Positions 42,681-51,720 are shown, numbered from the stretch's first letter. The stretch: DNA of 64,000 bases from Fontivita pretiosa (GCF_050410795.1 NZ_CP191258.1:1116001-1180000), one strand, 5' to 3'. A program made the numbers and translations. Notes: generated by a model not told the origin, from the letters alone.

Positions 42681-43970
42681 ATGAATCGAGTCGTCATCAC
42701 AGGCATGGGTTGGATCACGCCGATGGGTCACAGCATCGAGCAGGTGTGGAAGCGCCTTTTGGCCGGAGAAAGCGGCATCGCCCGGACGACGATCTTCGAC
42801 GCCTCGACGTTTCCCACCAGCATCAGCGCGGAAGTCAAGGGATTTGACTTGGCGGAGCACATCGACGCCGAGGCGTATCAGGTGCATCGCGTGGGCGGGC
42901 GGAACACGCAGTTTGCGGTGGCGGCGTGCGCGCAGGCGTGGCGTGCGGCGGGACTGGACCGTTCCAAGCTGGACCTGGACCGGGTCGGGATCTACCTGGG
43001 CAGCGGCGAGGGATCGCTGGATTTCGACGCCTACACCACCGCCGCTTTGTCGAGCTGGCGGGCGGAAATCAACGGCTGCGACACCGTCAAGTGGGCCCAG
43101 ATCGCCCACGAGCTGATGAACGTGGTGCGCGAGATCGAGCAGGAGCCGAACATGCCACTGTCGCACCTGGCGCTGCTGACCGGCGCGCGGGGGCCGGCGC
43201 TGAACTGCCTGACCGCCTGCGCCGCCTCCACGCAGGCGATCGGCGAGGCCACCGAAATCCTGCGCCGCGGAGATGCGGATGTGATGATCGCCGGCGGGGC
43301 GCACTCGATGATCCACCCGTTCGGGGTCACGGGGTTCAACCGGTTGACGGCGCTTTCCACCGCCAACGAACAGCCACGCTGCGCCTCGCGACCGTTCGAT
43401 GCGGCCCGCGGTGGATTTGTGCTGGGCGAAGGCGCGGGCGTGATCATTCTGGAAACCCTGGAGCACGCCCTGGCCCGCCATGCGCCGATTCTGGCGGAAG
43501 TCGTCGGCTATGGATCGACCGCCGATGCGTTCCGTATTACCGATCAGCATCCGGAGGGCCTGGGGGCGGTGATCGCGATGCAGGAAGCTCTTGCGGATGC
43601 GAAGCTCACGCCCAGGGACATCCACTACATCAATGCCCACGGCACGGGCACGCGCGAAAACGACGGCAATGAGACCGGGGCGATCAAGCGGGTGTTCGCA
43701 GAGCATGCCCGCAACGTGCCGGTAAGCAGCATCAAGAGCATGATGGGCCACCTCATCGCAGCCGCCGGCGCCGTTGAGTTGATCACCTGCGTGCTGGCGA
43801 TCCGGGACAACATCCTGCCGCCGACGATCAACCTGGAGAATCCTGATCCTGAGTGCGACCTGGATTACGTTCCGAACAAGGCCAGACCGGCCAGGGTTGA
43901 TGTGGCGATGAGCAACAGCTTTGGGTTCGGCGGACAGAACGACACGTTGATCGTGCGGCGGTACGTTTGA
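42681..43970 (+). CDS. Beta-ketoacyl-ACP synthase (FabF-type ketosynthase)
   Basis: A 429-residue condensing enzyme with an intact catalytic set: C180 in NCLTACAASTQAIG, H320 in NAHGTGTREND and H357 with K352 in SIKSMMGHLIAAAG. It likely extends acyl chains on a carrier protein. Paired with the chain-length-factor-like homologue it resembles a type II polyketide KS alpha/beta set, and not the housekeeping fabF of a fab operon, since no fab genes or acyl carrier protein are adjacent. The start is at ATG 42681, preceded by no strong ribosome-binding site. Confidence 0.93.
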   Translation: MNRVVITGMGWITPMGHSIEQVWKRLLAGESGIARTTIFDASTFPTSISAEVKGFDLAEHIDAEAYQVHRVGGRNTQFAVAACAQAWRAAGLDRSKLDLDRVGIYLGSGEGSLDFDAYTTAALSSWRAEINGCDTVKWAQIAHELMNVVREIEQEPNMPLSHLALLTGARGPALNCLTACAASTQAIGEATEILRRGDADVMIAGGAHSMIHPFGVTGFNRLTALSTANEQPRCASRPFDAARGGFVLGEGAGVIILETLEHALARHAPILAEVVGYGSTADAFRITDQHPEGLGAVIAMQEALADAKLTPRDIHYINAHGTGTRENDGNETGAIKRVFAEHARNVPVSSIKSMMGHLIAAAGAVELITCVLAIRDNILPPTINLENPDPECDLDYVPNKARPARVDVAMSNSFGFGGQNDTLIVRRYV

Positions 43971-44141
43971 ACTGGGCTGGTGTGCCCACCAACTCGCCCG
44001 AGGGGGAGCCGGCGGCAGCCGAAGCCAAAAAGGAACCTTTCGGAGAGTTGCCTGCGTTTGTAGAAATGAACCGGCAACTGATTCTCGGCGGCAGGCGTTA
44101 TGCCAGCCGGCCCCGGATCACTCCAAACCACGGAGGCAGCT

Positions 44142-44375
44142 ATGAAGCGTAAATGGCTTGCAGGTCTGTTGTTGGGCGCTGTACCGGCAATGCCCCTGCT
44201 GGCCGGCGGATGCGCCGCCGAAGGCGAGCCGCCGTTTGCTCTGACGGGCCAGCCGGTCAGTCGGGAGCAGGCTCGGGAGCAGGCGCGCTGGACGGATGAC
44301 AAGGGGCACTATCGCGCCGACTGGAAGTCGGGGATCAATCGTCCGCCGGGCTATCCCAAGCCGGTGGCACCATGA
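44142..44375 (+). CDS. Small lipoprotein
   Basis: A 77-residue lipoprotein with a basic start (MKRKW), a hydrophobic segment and the lipobox LAGGC. The short mature part (AAEGEPPFALTGQPVSREQAREQ) is unlike known families. A strong ribosome-binding site GGAGG is six bases before the ATG at 44142. The 3' end overlaps the convergent protease gene by 41 bases. It follows the ketosynthase by 171 bases. Confidence 0.75.
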   Translation: MKRKWLAGLLLGAVPAMPLLAGGCAAEGEPPFALTGQPVSREQAREQARWTDDKGHYRADWKSGINRPPGYPKPVAP

Positions 44376-44976
44376 CATCGGGCCGATCGGCCGGGGATAA
44401 CCGCGGCGGCGACCGAGAGTCCAGCAGCTCGATGCGTCGAGTCAGCGATTGACGAAACGGCCCGTTACCCGGGGCATCGCGGAGGGCTTGCAACATCCTG
44501 CGCATGGCCGGATAAGCCGCCAGCCCCGCCGCCTCGAGCAACGCAACACCCGTGGCGTCGGCGCGGGCTTCGGCGTCGCGCGGATCGTCCTGGCCACTGA
44601 GGCTCATGCTCTGGCTCGAGGAGACTGCCGACTCGTTGATCAGATGCCCCAGTTCGTGCGCAATGACTGCGGCGAGCTGGTCATCGTCAAGCCTGCGGAT
44701 CAACCCGCGGGTGACGAGGATGCGCCCGTCGGCCCAGGCATAGGCGGCGGCGTCGGCGGAATCGAGCACGTACGCGCGGACATCCCGGCCGCCCCACACG
44801 CGCGACAGCCGCGCACCAACGCGCTGGAGGCGGTGTTGATGCGATCCGCCAACCACGCCGCCGTGTGCGGCGATCCACCTGGCCGACGGTCCACTGTCGC
44901 CGCCGCGCCCGGCGGCGCAGCCAAAGACGCACAGACCGGCCACCAGCGCGCCCACGAACGCAGCCCGTCTGACCAT
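44335..44976 (-). CDS. M48-family metallopeptidase, lipoprotein
   Basis: A 213-residue zinc protease. The HELGH motif (in AVIAHELGHLINES) supplies two zinc ligands and the catalytic glutamate, and the downstream DAEARADATGVALL carries the third-ligand glutamate/aspartate region. The N-terminal hydrophobic stretch ends in FGCAAG, a lipobox. The start at 44976 (MVRRAAF) matches this. The C-terminal coding region overlaps the small lipoprotein gene on the opposite strand (44335-44375). Confidence 0.85.
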   Translation of the reverse strand: MVRRAAFVGALVAGLCVFGCAAGRGGDSGPSARWIAAHGGVVGGSHQHRLQRVGARLSRVWGGRDVRAYVLDSADAAAYAWADGRILVTRGLIRRLDDDQLAAVIAHELGHLINESAVSSSQSMSLSGQDDPRDAEARADATGVALLEAAGLAAYPAMRRMLQALRDAPGNGPFRQSLTRRIELLDSRSPPRLSPADRPDVMVPPAWDSPADD

Positions 44977-45170
44977 CGCTAAGAAGTTTGCCTGGCCGCC
45001 GTGGCACACGGTCGGGCCGATACAAGACTGGTGCCAATGGGCTGATCTCAACCTTCCGCATTGTTTTCGGGCACGCAGGGTGGTAGACACCCGGCGTGGA
45101 CGCTGTGAGGTTGCGCAAAAAGTGGGCACGCCGCCGCACACTGCCGCTTCGCCAGACAGGTCACAGCCGT

Positions 45171-46976
45171 ATGCACCGACTCTCGAGGATCATCGCCCTG
45201 GCCGTGATGCTGCTGGCCAGAACCAGCTCATGGTCGGCGGAGGCTGATTCGCGTCGGGCGGACAATCCTTTCGGGGAACAAGTCGCGGTCTGGCGGCTGC
45301 ACGAGGCGCGGATTGTAATCAACGCTCCGCCCGCCGAGCGCTTCGGCCAGGCGCGCCCGACGCGGATTGTTCTGTACGCCCTTCCCAACGGCAACACGAT
45401 CGAGCAGACGATCGGCTGCCGAGCCAATCCACAGCAGGACTGGCATTTTGACATCCAGCACATTGGCGCGCAGACGCGCCTGCTGCGGGAAATCCAGCCC
45501 GACATCAACATCGTAGTCGCGTATCTGGAGGCCGAAGGATTGAGCTGGCCGGCATGGCGGCAGAAGCGGGCCGCAAGCCCGGGTCTGATTCGCGAGATGG
45601 TCGAGCAGGTGATCGCGCGTGCGCCGGGCCGAGACAAGCGCCTGACGCTCGCAGCCCACAGCGGCGGCGGAAGCTTCATCTGGGCGTACCTGGACGGGGG
45701 CGATGCCATTCAGGAAATGATCGAGCGCATCGTCCTGCTCGACGCGAACTACTCGTACTCTGACGAGAGCCACCATGGCGAGAAGCTGCTGGCGTGGCTG
45801 AAAGCCGACCGGTCGCGCGTGCTGGTCGTGATCGCTTACGACGACCGCGATGTGATGCTGAATGGCAGGCCGGTGGTCAGCGCCACCGGCGGAACATATC
45901 GCGCTTCGCACCGGATGATCGATCGCTTTGCGCGGGATGTCACGTTCGAGTCAACGGATGATCAGACCTGGCAGCGCCGCAGCGCGATGAATGGACAGGT
46001 TCGCTTCCTGATCCATCGCAATCCGCACAGGAAGATCCTGCACACGGCGCTGGTCGGGGAGATGAACGGATTTGTTCATGCGAGGACTTTGAACACGCCG
46101 CACGAGAACACCTGGGGTACGTTCGGCGGACCCCGGGCATATGAGAAGTGGATCCAGTCTGCCCCAGTCGATCTGGCGCAAGCGTCCGGTGCAACGTCGC
46201 ACGCGTCGGCTGCACCGTCGCAAGCGTTGGCCGCGACGGCGCCGTCGCAGCGAATGGGCGGCGGCGAGTTCATGCGGTCGATCGCCGACTGGCCGCTCGA
46301 GCAGCGCGAGGCCGCCATCGTGCGCGAAGTGGTGCGCGGAAACGTCCCGAATTTCCTGCGATCGTTCGTTACGATCCGCGCGCAGGCCGTCGCGGCTGAT
46401 GGGAAAGAGCATCGGATCGAGTTTAAAGTCATGCCCGACTACCTGTCGGTTGGCAGCGACGACGATTTCGCTCGCGTGCCGCTCACGCCGAGCGCGGCGC
46501 AGCGCATCGCCGATGCGCTGGATTGCTCCCTGCCCACCCGAAAGATGGTGGATGCAATCTATGCCGCCGCCGAGGTGAAGCTGGACCCCCGGCCGATGAC
46601 CGATCGTCGCCAGGCCATCGAAACATTCATCCAGCACAACGCGATCATCGAGGGCCAGCGGGCGGGCAAGCGCGCCGGCGCGCTGGTGGCGGGGATCAAG
46701 AAGGATCTGGTGATCAGCAATCGACTGAACGACAAGCCCGACCGTGTGGCGATCTATGGCTGGCACCGGCTGGACGGCACGCCCATTCAGCCGCTGAGCA
46801 CCGTGCACGACAGCCGCTATGTGGATTACAGCCACGGCGTGCGACTGGTGAAGCGACAGGTGCTGGTGGACGAGAAGCCCATGATGATCGAACAGGTTCT
46901 GCGTGACCCGAACCTGTGCGCGCTGCTGAGCGACGAAGGGGTGATTGATCAGCCTCGATATCCATCCAGGCCCTGA
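45171..46976 (+). CDS. Secreted alpha/beta-hydrolase-like protein, two-part architecture
   Basis: A 601-residue protein with an N-terminal signal peptide (about 1-23). The first half shows the hydrolase strand and nucleophile elbow LTLAAHSGGGSF, in which the serine replaces the usual G-x-S-x-G start with A-H-S-G-G, then RIVLLDANYSY. A low-complexity linker of A, S, P and Q (about residues 346-364) separates a second domain of about 240 residues rich in alpha/beta segments (RAQAVAADGKEHRIEFKVMPD). Substrate is unknown. The start at 45171 follows the M48 gene head-to-head with 194 bases between. Confidence 0.75.
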   Translation: MHRLSRIIALAVMLLARTSSWSAEADSRRADNPFGEQVAVWRLHEARIVINAPPAERFGQARPTRIVLYALPNGNTIEQTIGCRANPQQDWHFDIQHIGAQTRLLREIQPDINIVVAYLEAEGLSWPAWRQKRAASPGLIREMVEQVIARAPGRDKRLTLAAHSGGGSFIWAYLDGGDAIQEMIERIVLLDANYSYSDESHHGEKLLAWLKADRSRVLVVIAYDDRDVMLNGRPVVSATGGTYRASHRMIDRFARDVTFESTDDQTWQRRSAMNGQVRFLIHRNPHRKILHTALVGEMNGFVHARTLNTPHENTWGTFGGPRAYEKWIQSAPVDLAQASGATSHASAAPSQALAATAPSQRMGGGEFMRSIADWPLEQREAAIVREVVRGNVPNFLRSFVTIRAQAVAADGKEHRIEFKVMPDYLSVGSDDDFARVPLTPSAAQRIADALDCSLPTRKMVDAIYAAAEVKLDPRPMTDRRQAIETFIQHNAIIEGQRAGKRAGALVAGIKKDLVISNRLNDKPDRVAIYGWHRLDGTPIQPLSTVHDSRYVDYSHGVRLVKRQVLVDEKPMMIEQVLRDPNLCALLSDEGVIDQPRYPSRP

Positions 46977-47058
46977 ACATCAGGGCAAGACCAGCGGCGA
47001 CTTGGCGTCGATCCCGGCGGCTGATACGCTGGTATCGGTCGGGGGAAACAGCCAAAGG

Positions 47059-47529
47059 ATGCAACGGCCCATGCCCGCTCGAACCATTACCCAATTCAGC
47101 GTTTTTCTGGTCAACAAACCCGGGGTGCTGGCGCAGGTGACCAAGGCGCTGGCCGAGGCGAAAGTGAACATCATCGCCATGACGCTGGTGGATTCTCAGG
47201 AGCACGGCGTGATGCGGCTGGTGGCCGAGGATCCGCAGCAGACGCGGCAGGTGCTGGCGCGGCTGAACCTGCCGACGACCGAGACCGAAGTATTGGCACT
47301 GGAGCTGAGCAATCGCCCGGGTGCGCTGGCGGACGTCGCGGAGCTGTTGGCCAAGAATCATCTGAACATCAATTACGCCTACGTCAGCAGCGGCGCGCCG
47401 GGAGGACGAACCACCGGCATCTTCAAGGTCAATGACAACCGCAAGGCCCTGCGGCTGTTGAAGGACAGCAGCGCAAAGCCTGCCCGTCAGCGCGAGCTGG
47501 CCACCCGCCCAAGGCCCGGGCGGCGATGA
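47059..47529 (+). CDS. Protein with two ACT domains
   Basis: The 156-residue protein consists of two ACT domains: the first with QFSVFLVNKPGVLAQVTKALAEAKVNIIAM and the second with VLALELSNRPGALADVAELLAKNHLNINYAYV. ACT domains bind amino acids or similar ligands and regulate partner proteins. The glycine-rich PGVL/PGAL turns that contact ligands are intact. Starts at ATG 47059 or 47071 are both possible. A basic tail (TRPRPGRR) closes the protein. The next gene begins 72 bases downstream. Confidence 0.88.
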   Translation: MQRPMPARTITQFSVFLVNKPGVLAQVTKALAEAKVNIIAMTLVDSQEHGVMRLVAEDPQQTRQVLARLNLPTTETEVLALELSNRPGALADVAELLAKNHLNINYAYVSSGAPGGRTTGIFKVNDNRKALRLLKDSSAKPARQRELATRPRPGRR

Positions 47530-47600
47530 AACGGATCATTTGACCTTCGACGAGTGGTATTCGCCAGCGGCCAACTGCGCGGCATAATCGCCGCCTGTCT

Positions 47601-48434
47601 ATGCGTCCCTCTCGCCCGCGCAATCCCGACGCTTCGCGACGCTATCACGACCGTGTCGCCAGGCAATACGATGCCATTTACGATGATCCGTACTGGCACT
47701 TTCATGATGAGCTGACCTGGCGACTGATCAAGCCATACCTGCCGCGCGATCACTCGGCCGCCTGCGCCGATCTGGGCTGTGGAACCGGCAAGTGGGGACT
47801 GCGTCTGCTCAAGAGCGGGCTGGCGGTCACGTTTCTCGATTCCGCAGCCGCCATGATCGAGCAGGTGCGTCGCAAGCTCACGGAGATCGGCCCGCCACGC
47901 AGCCAGCGCGCCACGCTCGTCGTCGGCGACATCGTTCGCATGCCCGAGCTGGCCGACGCGCAGTTCCAGCTCGTCGTGGCGATGGGCGATCCGCTGTCGA
48001 TCTGTTCCGATCCGCCGCGGGCCGTACGCGAGATGTTCCGGATCACGCGTGCCGGCGGCGTGGTGATCGCCACCGTGGACAACCTGCTGGGGGCTCTGGA
48101 TCACTTCGTGCAGCGCGGCAACCTGGACGCGCTGGAGGAGTTTGTCCGATCGGGCAAGACCCACTGGCTCACCGCCGACCAGCGGGAACGCTTCGAGCTG
48201 ACGATGTTCACGCCTGCGTCGTTGCGGCGGATGTTCGAGCGAGCGGGCTTCGAGGTGCTGGAGCTGGTGGGCAAGCCGATCGTGCCGGTGCGTCAGAACC
48301 GCAAGCTGCTGGACTATCCCGATGCCGTCGAACGCCTGCTGAGGATCGAAAAGGAACTGTCACGGGACCCCAGTTCCGCCGCGCGCGCCGCCCACCTCCA
48401 GATCGCCGCGCGCCGACCCGACGGAACTGCTTGA
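47601..48434 (+). CDS. Class I SAM-dependent methyltransferase
   Basis: A 277-residue methyltransferase with the glycine-rich SAM site DLGCGTGKWGLRLL and FLDSAAAMIEQ (motif II). The motif III region LVVAMGDPLSI and the ITRAGGVVIATVDN strand follow the Rossmann order. The substrate cannot be told; similarity to small-molecule methylases is only general. It follows the ACT-domain gene on the same strand and converges with the AraC regulator gene, 51 bases away. Confidence 0.9.
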   Translation: MRPSRPRNPDASRRYHDRVARQYDAIYDDPYWHFHDELTWRLIKPYLPRDHSAACADLGCGTGKWGLRLLKSGLAVTFLDSAAAMIEQVRRKLTEIGPPRSQRATLVVGDIVRMPELADAQFQLVVAMGDPLSICSDPPRAVREMFRITRAGGVVIATVDNLLGALDHFVQRGNLDALEEFVRSGKTHWLTADQRERFELTMFTPASLRRMFERAGFEVLELVGKPIVPVRQNRKLLDYPDAVERLLRIEKELSRDPSSAARAAHLQIAARRPDGTA

Positions 48435-48485
48435 GCAACGATCGGCGCCTCGCGGTGATCATCGCGCGGCCTCGCTGGCCGAGCT

Positions 48486-49316
48486 TCACAGAACCGCATC
48501 CCTGCGAAGCCGGTTGGGAGAGATGCCCGTGTGCTTGCTGATCCAGCGACAGAAGTACTTCACGTCGCGGAAGCCGCACTTTTGCGCGATGCACGTGATT
48601 CGCTCTTCGGTATGCAAAAGCAACGTGCGAGCGTGCTGAAGGCGAACCTGTGTCAGGTAATCGATCATCCTCACGCCGGTGTGCTTGTGAAACGCCCGGC
48701 TCAGCGAACCGCGGTGGTAGCTCAATCGCTGCGCGATGGTATCGACTGACAGATCCGGATCGGCGAATTCCGCGTGGATGAGCTGCTGGGCCTGCCGCAC
48801 CACCGAAGGCATCTGGGGCGTGCGGATGCGGTCGGCGATGTCGTAGAGCATGCTGATCCCCAGCAGACTGGCGCGGCGCTGCCCGGACAGCGTGTAGTCC
48901 TGAAGGCTCTGGATCATCTGATGAATCTGCTGCACCGGGGCCGGGCCGTAGGGATAGACTCCCGGACGCAGCCCCATCGCCAGCGCAAACTCTTCCAGCA
49001 GCGGGCCGTCCACGCTGAACCAGCACATCTCGCATGGCTCGGACAGACTCCAGAACTGGTGCGGATGGGGCGGGACGTGCACGGCTACGTCGCCGGGGCC
49101 GAACTTGAACCGCCGCCCTTCCACGCCGATCGCCGCTTCTCCGCGGATCACCCACTTGACAAGGACGATCTGCCGGCCCAGCACGGGGGGAAAACGCCCG
49201 CGCGTGACCTGCTGATGCACCGCCGACCGCAACGCCAGCGGAATGTAACGCGGCGGCGGAGTGCTGCGGCGAAACCCCACGCCGTCAATACGTTTTGTCA
49301 GCGTCTCCTCGGGCAT
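48486..49316 (-). CDS. AraC-family transcriptional regulator
   Basis: A 276-residue regulator. The N-terminal half looks like a cupin sensory domain (VIRGEAAIGVEGRRFKFGPGDVAVHVPPHPHQFW). The C-terminal two helix-turn-helix motifs are DLSVDTIAQRLSYHRGSLSRAFHKHTG and ERITCIAQKCGFRDVKYFCRWISKHTG, typical of AraC. The target is not evident; the DUF1460 gene on the same strand upstream is a neighbour. The start at 49316 (MPEETLTKR) is chosen because the upstream frame is not conserved. Confidence 0.92.
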   Translation of the reverse strand: MPEETLTKRIDGVGFRRSTPPPRYIPLALRSAVHQQVTRGRFPPVLGRQIVLVKWVIRGEAAIGVEGRRFKFGPGDVAVHVPPHPHQFWSLSEPCEMCWFSVDGPLLEEFALAMGLRPGVYPYGPAPVQQIHQMIQSLQDYTLSGQRRASLLGISMLYDIADRIRTPQMPSVVRQAQQLIHAEFADPDLSVDTIAQRLSYHRGSLSRAFHKHTGVRMIDYLTQVRLQHARTLLLHTEERITCIAQKCGFRDVKYFCRWISKHTGISPNRLRRDAVL

Positions 49317-49427
49317 GAGAGACAGTGCTCGATGCTTCGTTGGCTGTGATCGATGGTCCGTGATGGCGACAGCCGATCTTCGTCGCGTCGCTGACGCTGG
49401 CCCCAAATCCTACCGGCGATGGTTGCC

Positions 49428-49462
49428 TGTGACGAGCATCTCGCCCGTGCGCTGTGCCTGCG
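49428..49462. repeat. Short R1-type palindromic unit
   Basis: TGTGACGAGCATCTCGCCCG at 49428 onward resembles the R1 core, between the AraC and DUF1460 genes. The 173-base gap has no other feature. Confidence 0.45.
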
Positions 49463-49489
49463 CGCAGACCCGCCTCGAGGACATCGCGA

Positions 49490-50548
49490 TCACGGGCCGC
49501 CGCCCGGCTCGAATTGGCTGAGATACTCCTGGAACGAAATCGGACTCTGCTGTGGCACCGTGACGCGAGGCGCCTGCGCGCCGTCGATTCGGCGCAGATT
49601 CGCCCAGGGATCCTCCGCCAGTCGCAGAAACTTGAACCCCAGGAATCGTGCCTTGCCGTTCGAAGTTGCGCTGGCCGGCTGCGTCGAGCCGGGCTGGCTG
49701 GTCATCCGCTGGATGTATCGTTCGATCGGCTCCTCGCGCACTGCCGGCGATGCCGAGTGAATGATATGCACCGCGCCGTTGTCGCCGAGGGCCAGCAAAC
49801 CGACATGGCCGACCCACGCGCTGCTGTCACGCCCCCAGACGAAGTTCACGATGTCGCCATCACAAAGCTTGTCCTTCACCATTCCGATCCGCTCGTGCGG
49901 AATGTACCAGTCCGTCCAGGTCTGTCTGGGGATCTGCACATCGAGGTTGTAGCGGCTCTTGAAGAACCGCGAGCGGTCGACGACTTCGCTGAAGGCCACC
50001 GCCGCGCCGTCGGCGAGCTCGGTCGTGATGTCGCGCGCCAGCCAGGCGTTGTTGGGGTTCCAGTCCGCCTCCGTGAAATGATTGCGCGTCAACACACCGA
50101 TGTGTCCATCCTTGTACCGGATCCGCTGGAGGATCGCCAGGAACGTCGGCCAACTGTCGCTCAGCGCCATCGCGATGGTGTGCTCGGCGAAGACGACGCA
50201 GTCGCTGTGGTGCAGGCAATAGACGGGCTGCGGATCGATCGTCTCAAACGGCGATTCTCCGAGCAGATAGATTTCGTAGGGTTGCCCGATGTTCCTGCGT
50301 GCCAGATGGACGACGCGCTGGCGAAGGTCCGGCTGCGCGGCGTGCAGCCCGCGGAGAAAAGCATCGACCTGTTGCTCGGACATCTGATACAGTGGAACAT
50401 CGTCCGGCGGTGCGGCGGCATCCGGCGAAGCGCCCATCAGCCGGGCCGTCCACGTCGGAGGGGAAGAACACCCCGGCACCGCCTGCGCGCAGACCCCGAC
50501 CGCGACGATCGTCAGCACCACCTGGATCCACCGCCACTTCCCGCACAT
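49490..50548 (-). CDS. DUF1460 (N-acetylmuramoyl-L-alanine amidase-like) lipoprotein
   Basis: A 352-residue lipoprotein with a signal peptide and lipobox PGC near residue 27. The NlpC/P60-like DUF1460 fold is seen in HHSDCVVFAEHTIAM, where C is the likely nucleophile, and WVGHVGLLALGDNG, where H is the second catalytic residue. Members act on peptidoglycan fragments or related amides. The C-terminal stretch has a short repeat-like region. The insertion sequence left end begins 42 bases upstream of the start. Confidence 0.82.
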   Translation of the reverse strand: MCGKWRWIQVVLTIVAVGVCAQAVPGCSSPPTWTARLMGASPDAAAPPDDVPLYQMSEQQVDAFLRGLHAAQPDLRQRVVHLARRNIGQPYEIYLLGESPFETIDPQPVYCLHHSDCVVFAEHTIAMALSDSWPTFLAILQRIRYKDGHIGVLTRNHFTEADWNPNNAWLARDITTELADGAAVAFSEVVDRSRFFKSRYNLDVQIPRQTWTDWYIPHERIGMVKDKLCDGDIVNFVWGRDSSAWVGHVGLLALGDNGAVHIIHSASPAVREEPIERYIQRMTSQPGSTQPASATSNGKARFLGFKFLRLAEDPWANLRRIDGAQAPRVTVPQQSPISFQEYLSQFEPGGGP

Positions 50549-50589
50549 GCCTGGCCAAGCCTATCCGCCCCCACGCGCCGCGACAACCC

Positions 50590-50609
50590 CAAAAAGGGGT
50601 CGGGAGTCT
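50590..50609. repeat. Left terminal inverted repeat of the IS
   Basis: CAAAAAGGGGTCGGGAGTCT matches the reverse complement of 51701-51720 over all 20 bases. The inner end continues to be symmetric with 51655-51672. Confidence 0.9.
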
Positions 50610-50667
50610 GGCTCAGTCTCGACCCTCTCCAAGTTCGGCGCATGTTCGGTAGCGCCACGCCGATGCA

Positions 50668-51669
50668 GTGGGTACAAGCTGCGGGATGGAAACATCTCGA
50701 TCACCATGGAAGGTCCTGCGGCAGGCCCATGAACTGGCCCTCCGCGTCTGGCCGGCCTACTCCTGCGACTGCAGCCGCCACGACTTCACGCTCCCGCAAC
50801 TCTTCGCCTGCCTCGTTCTGCGCGAGCAGCTCAAGCTCAGCTATCGCAGGGCCGAGCAACTGCTGCGCGACTCGCCGCAGTGGCTGGCCGACCTCGGCAT
50901 GTCCCGCGCCCCGGATCACAACACCCTCTGGCGGGCCTTCGGCACGCTTCTCAAGACCCGGCGCGTCAACCGCATGCTCGACCTGCTGGCCCAGCTTGCC
51001 GCCAAGGCCAAACTGCTGCGTAAGCTCGACTCGAGCAAGCCGCTGACCCTCGACAGCACCTGCTACGAGGCGCGTCACCGCTCACGCCATTACGACCGCG
51101 TCTGCCGCAAGATGCTCCTGCGCGATGGCGGCAAATACACCGAAAAAACCGATGCAGACGAGGTCAATCGCTCACGCTCGCGCCGGGCCCGGCAGATGCC
51201 GAAGCTGGCCCTGGCGGTGGCCTCGGCCTGTCACCTCATCCTGGCGGCGCGGGTTCATATCGGCTGCGGGTCCGATGCGCCGGACTTCGCGCCGCTGTTG
51301 TACCATGCGTGGCGGCGGGCCAATGTGAACGTCGTCGTCGCCGACGCTGGATACGACTCAGAGGCCAACCACCGCAGCGCCCGCCTGGACATGGGTGTGC
51401 GCTCGGTGATTCCCACGGGCATCGGGCGGCCGTCGAGCAAGCCGCCCGGCGGTCGATATCGCCGGCTGATGAAGCAGCGGTTTGCCCGCAAGGCGGACCG
51501 GCGAACCTACGGCCAGCGAGCGCAGAGCGAGACGGTCAACAGCATGATGAAGCGGAACTTTGGCGATGCCCTGCGTTCCGTGCAACGCCGCCGTCGCCGG
51601 CAGGAGATGCTCTTGCGGACCCTGACGCACGACCTCATGATCTACGCCAATTATGAGGGTCGAGACTGA
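50668..51669 (+). CDS. IS transposase, DDE type
   Basis: The 333-residue transposase carries a DDE triad: first D in TLDSTCYEARHR, second D in VVVADAGYDSEANH, and E in RAQSETVNSMMKRNFG. The N-terminal region (SYRRAEQLLRDSPQWLADLG) resembles the DUF772-like part of IS4/IS5 transposases. The gene spans the IS almost wholly and appears intact, so the element may be active. The start could also be ATG 50686. It is followed within 3 bases by the start of the hairpin. Confidence 0.85.
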   Translation: MGTSCGMETSRSPWKVLRQAHELALRVWPAYSCDCSRHDFTLPQLFACLVLREQLKLSYRRAEQLLRDSPQWLADLGMSRAPDHNTLWRAFGTLLKTRRVNRMLDLLAQLAAKAKLLRKLDSSKPLTLDSTCYEARHRSRHYDRVCRKMLLRDGGKYTEKTDADEVNRSRSRRARQMPKLALAVASACHLILAARVHIGCGSDAPDFAPLLYHAWRRANVNVVVADAGYDSEANHRSARLDMGVRSVIPTGIGRPSSKPPGGRYRRLMKQRFARKADRRTYGQRAQSETVNSMMKRNFGDALRSVQRRRRRQEMLLRTLTHDLMIYANYEGRD

Positions 51670-51672
51670 GCC

Positions 51673-51719
51673 GGTCGGGAGTCTTTGTTTTGCCCGGAAA
51701 AGACTCCCGACCCCTTTTT
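51673..51719 (+). terminator. Hairpin terminator inside the IS right end
   Basis: GGTCGGGAGTCTTT (51673-51686) pairs perfectly over 14 bases with AAAGACTCCCGACC (51699-51712), with a 12-base loop, followed by CCTTTTT. This is a classic rho-independent terminator just after the transposase stop. It also overlaps the right terminal repeat. Confidence 0.8.
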
Positions 51720-51720
51720 G
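51701..51720. repeat. Right terminal inverted repeat of the IS
   Basis: AGACTCCCGACCCCTTTTTG is the exact reverse complement of the left terminal repeat. Confidence 0.9.

Larger units (their letters stand above)
50590..51720 (+). mobile_element. Complete insertion sequence, 1131 bp, DDE transposase
   Basis: Both ends have the perfect 20-base inverted repeat CAAAAAGGGGTCGGGAGTCT (50590-50609 and 51701-51720). Inside the left end, GGCTCAGTCTCGACCCTC is mirrored at 51655-51672. The right end carries 28 additional bases between these two parts, forming a hairpin. The only gene is a 333-codon transposase of IS4/IS5-like type. No clear target duplication is seen at the edges. It lies between DUF1460 and htrA. 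Confidence 0.88.

Noticed and set aside
44142..44375. Small lipoprotein as an acyl carrier protein for the ketosynthase pair
   Set aside because: It has a lipobox and lacks the DSL phosphopantetheine motif of carrier proteins.
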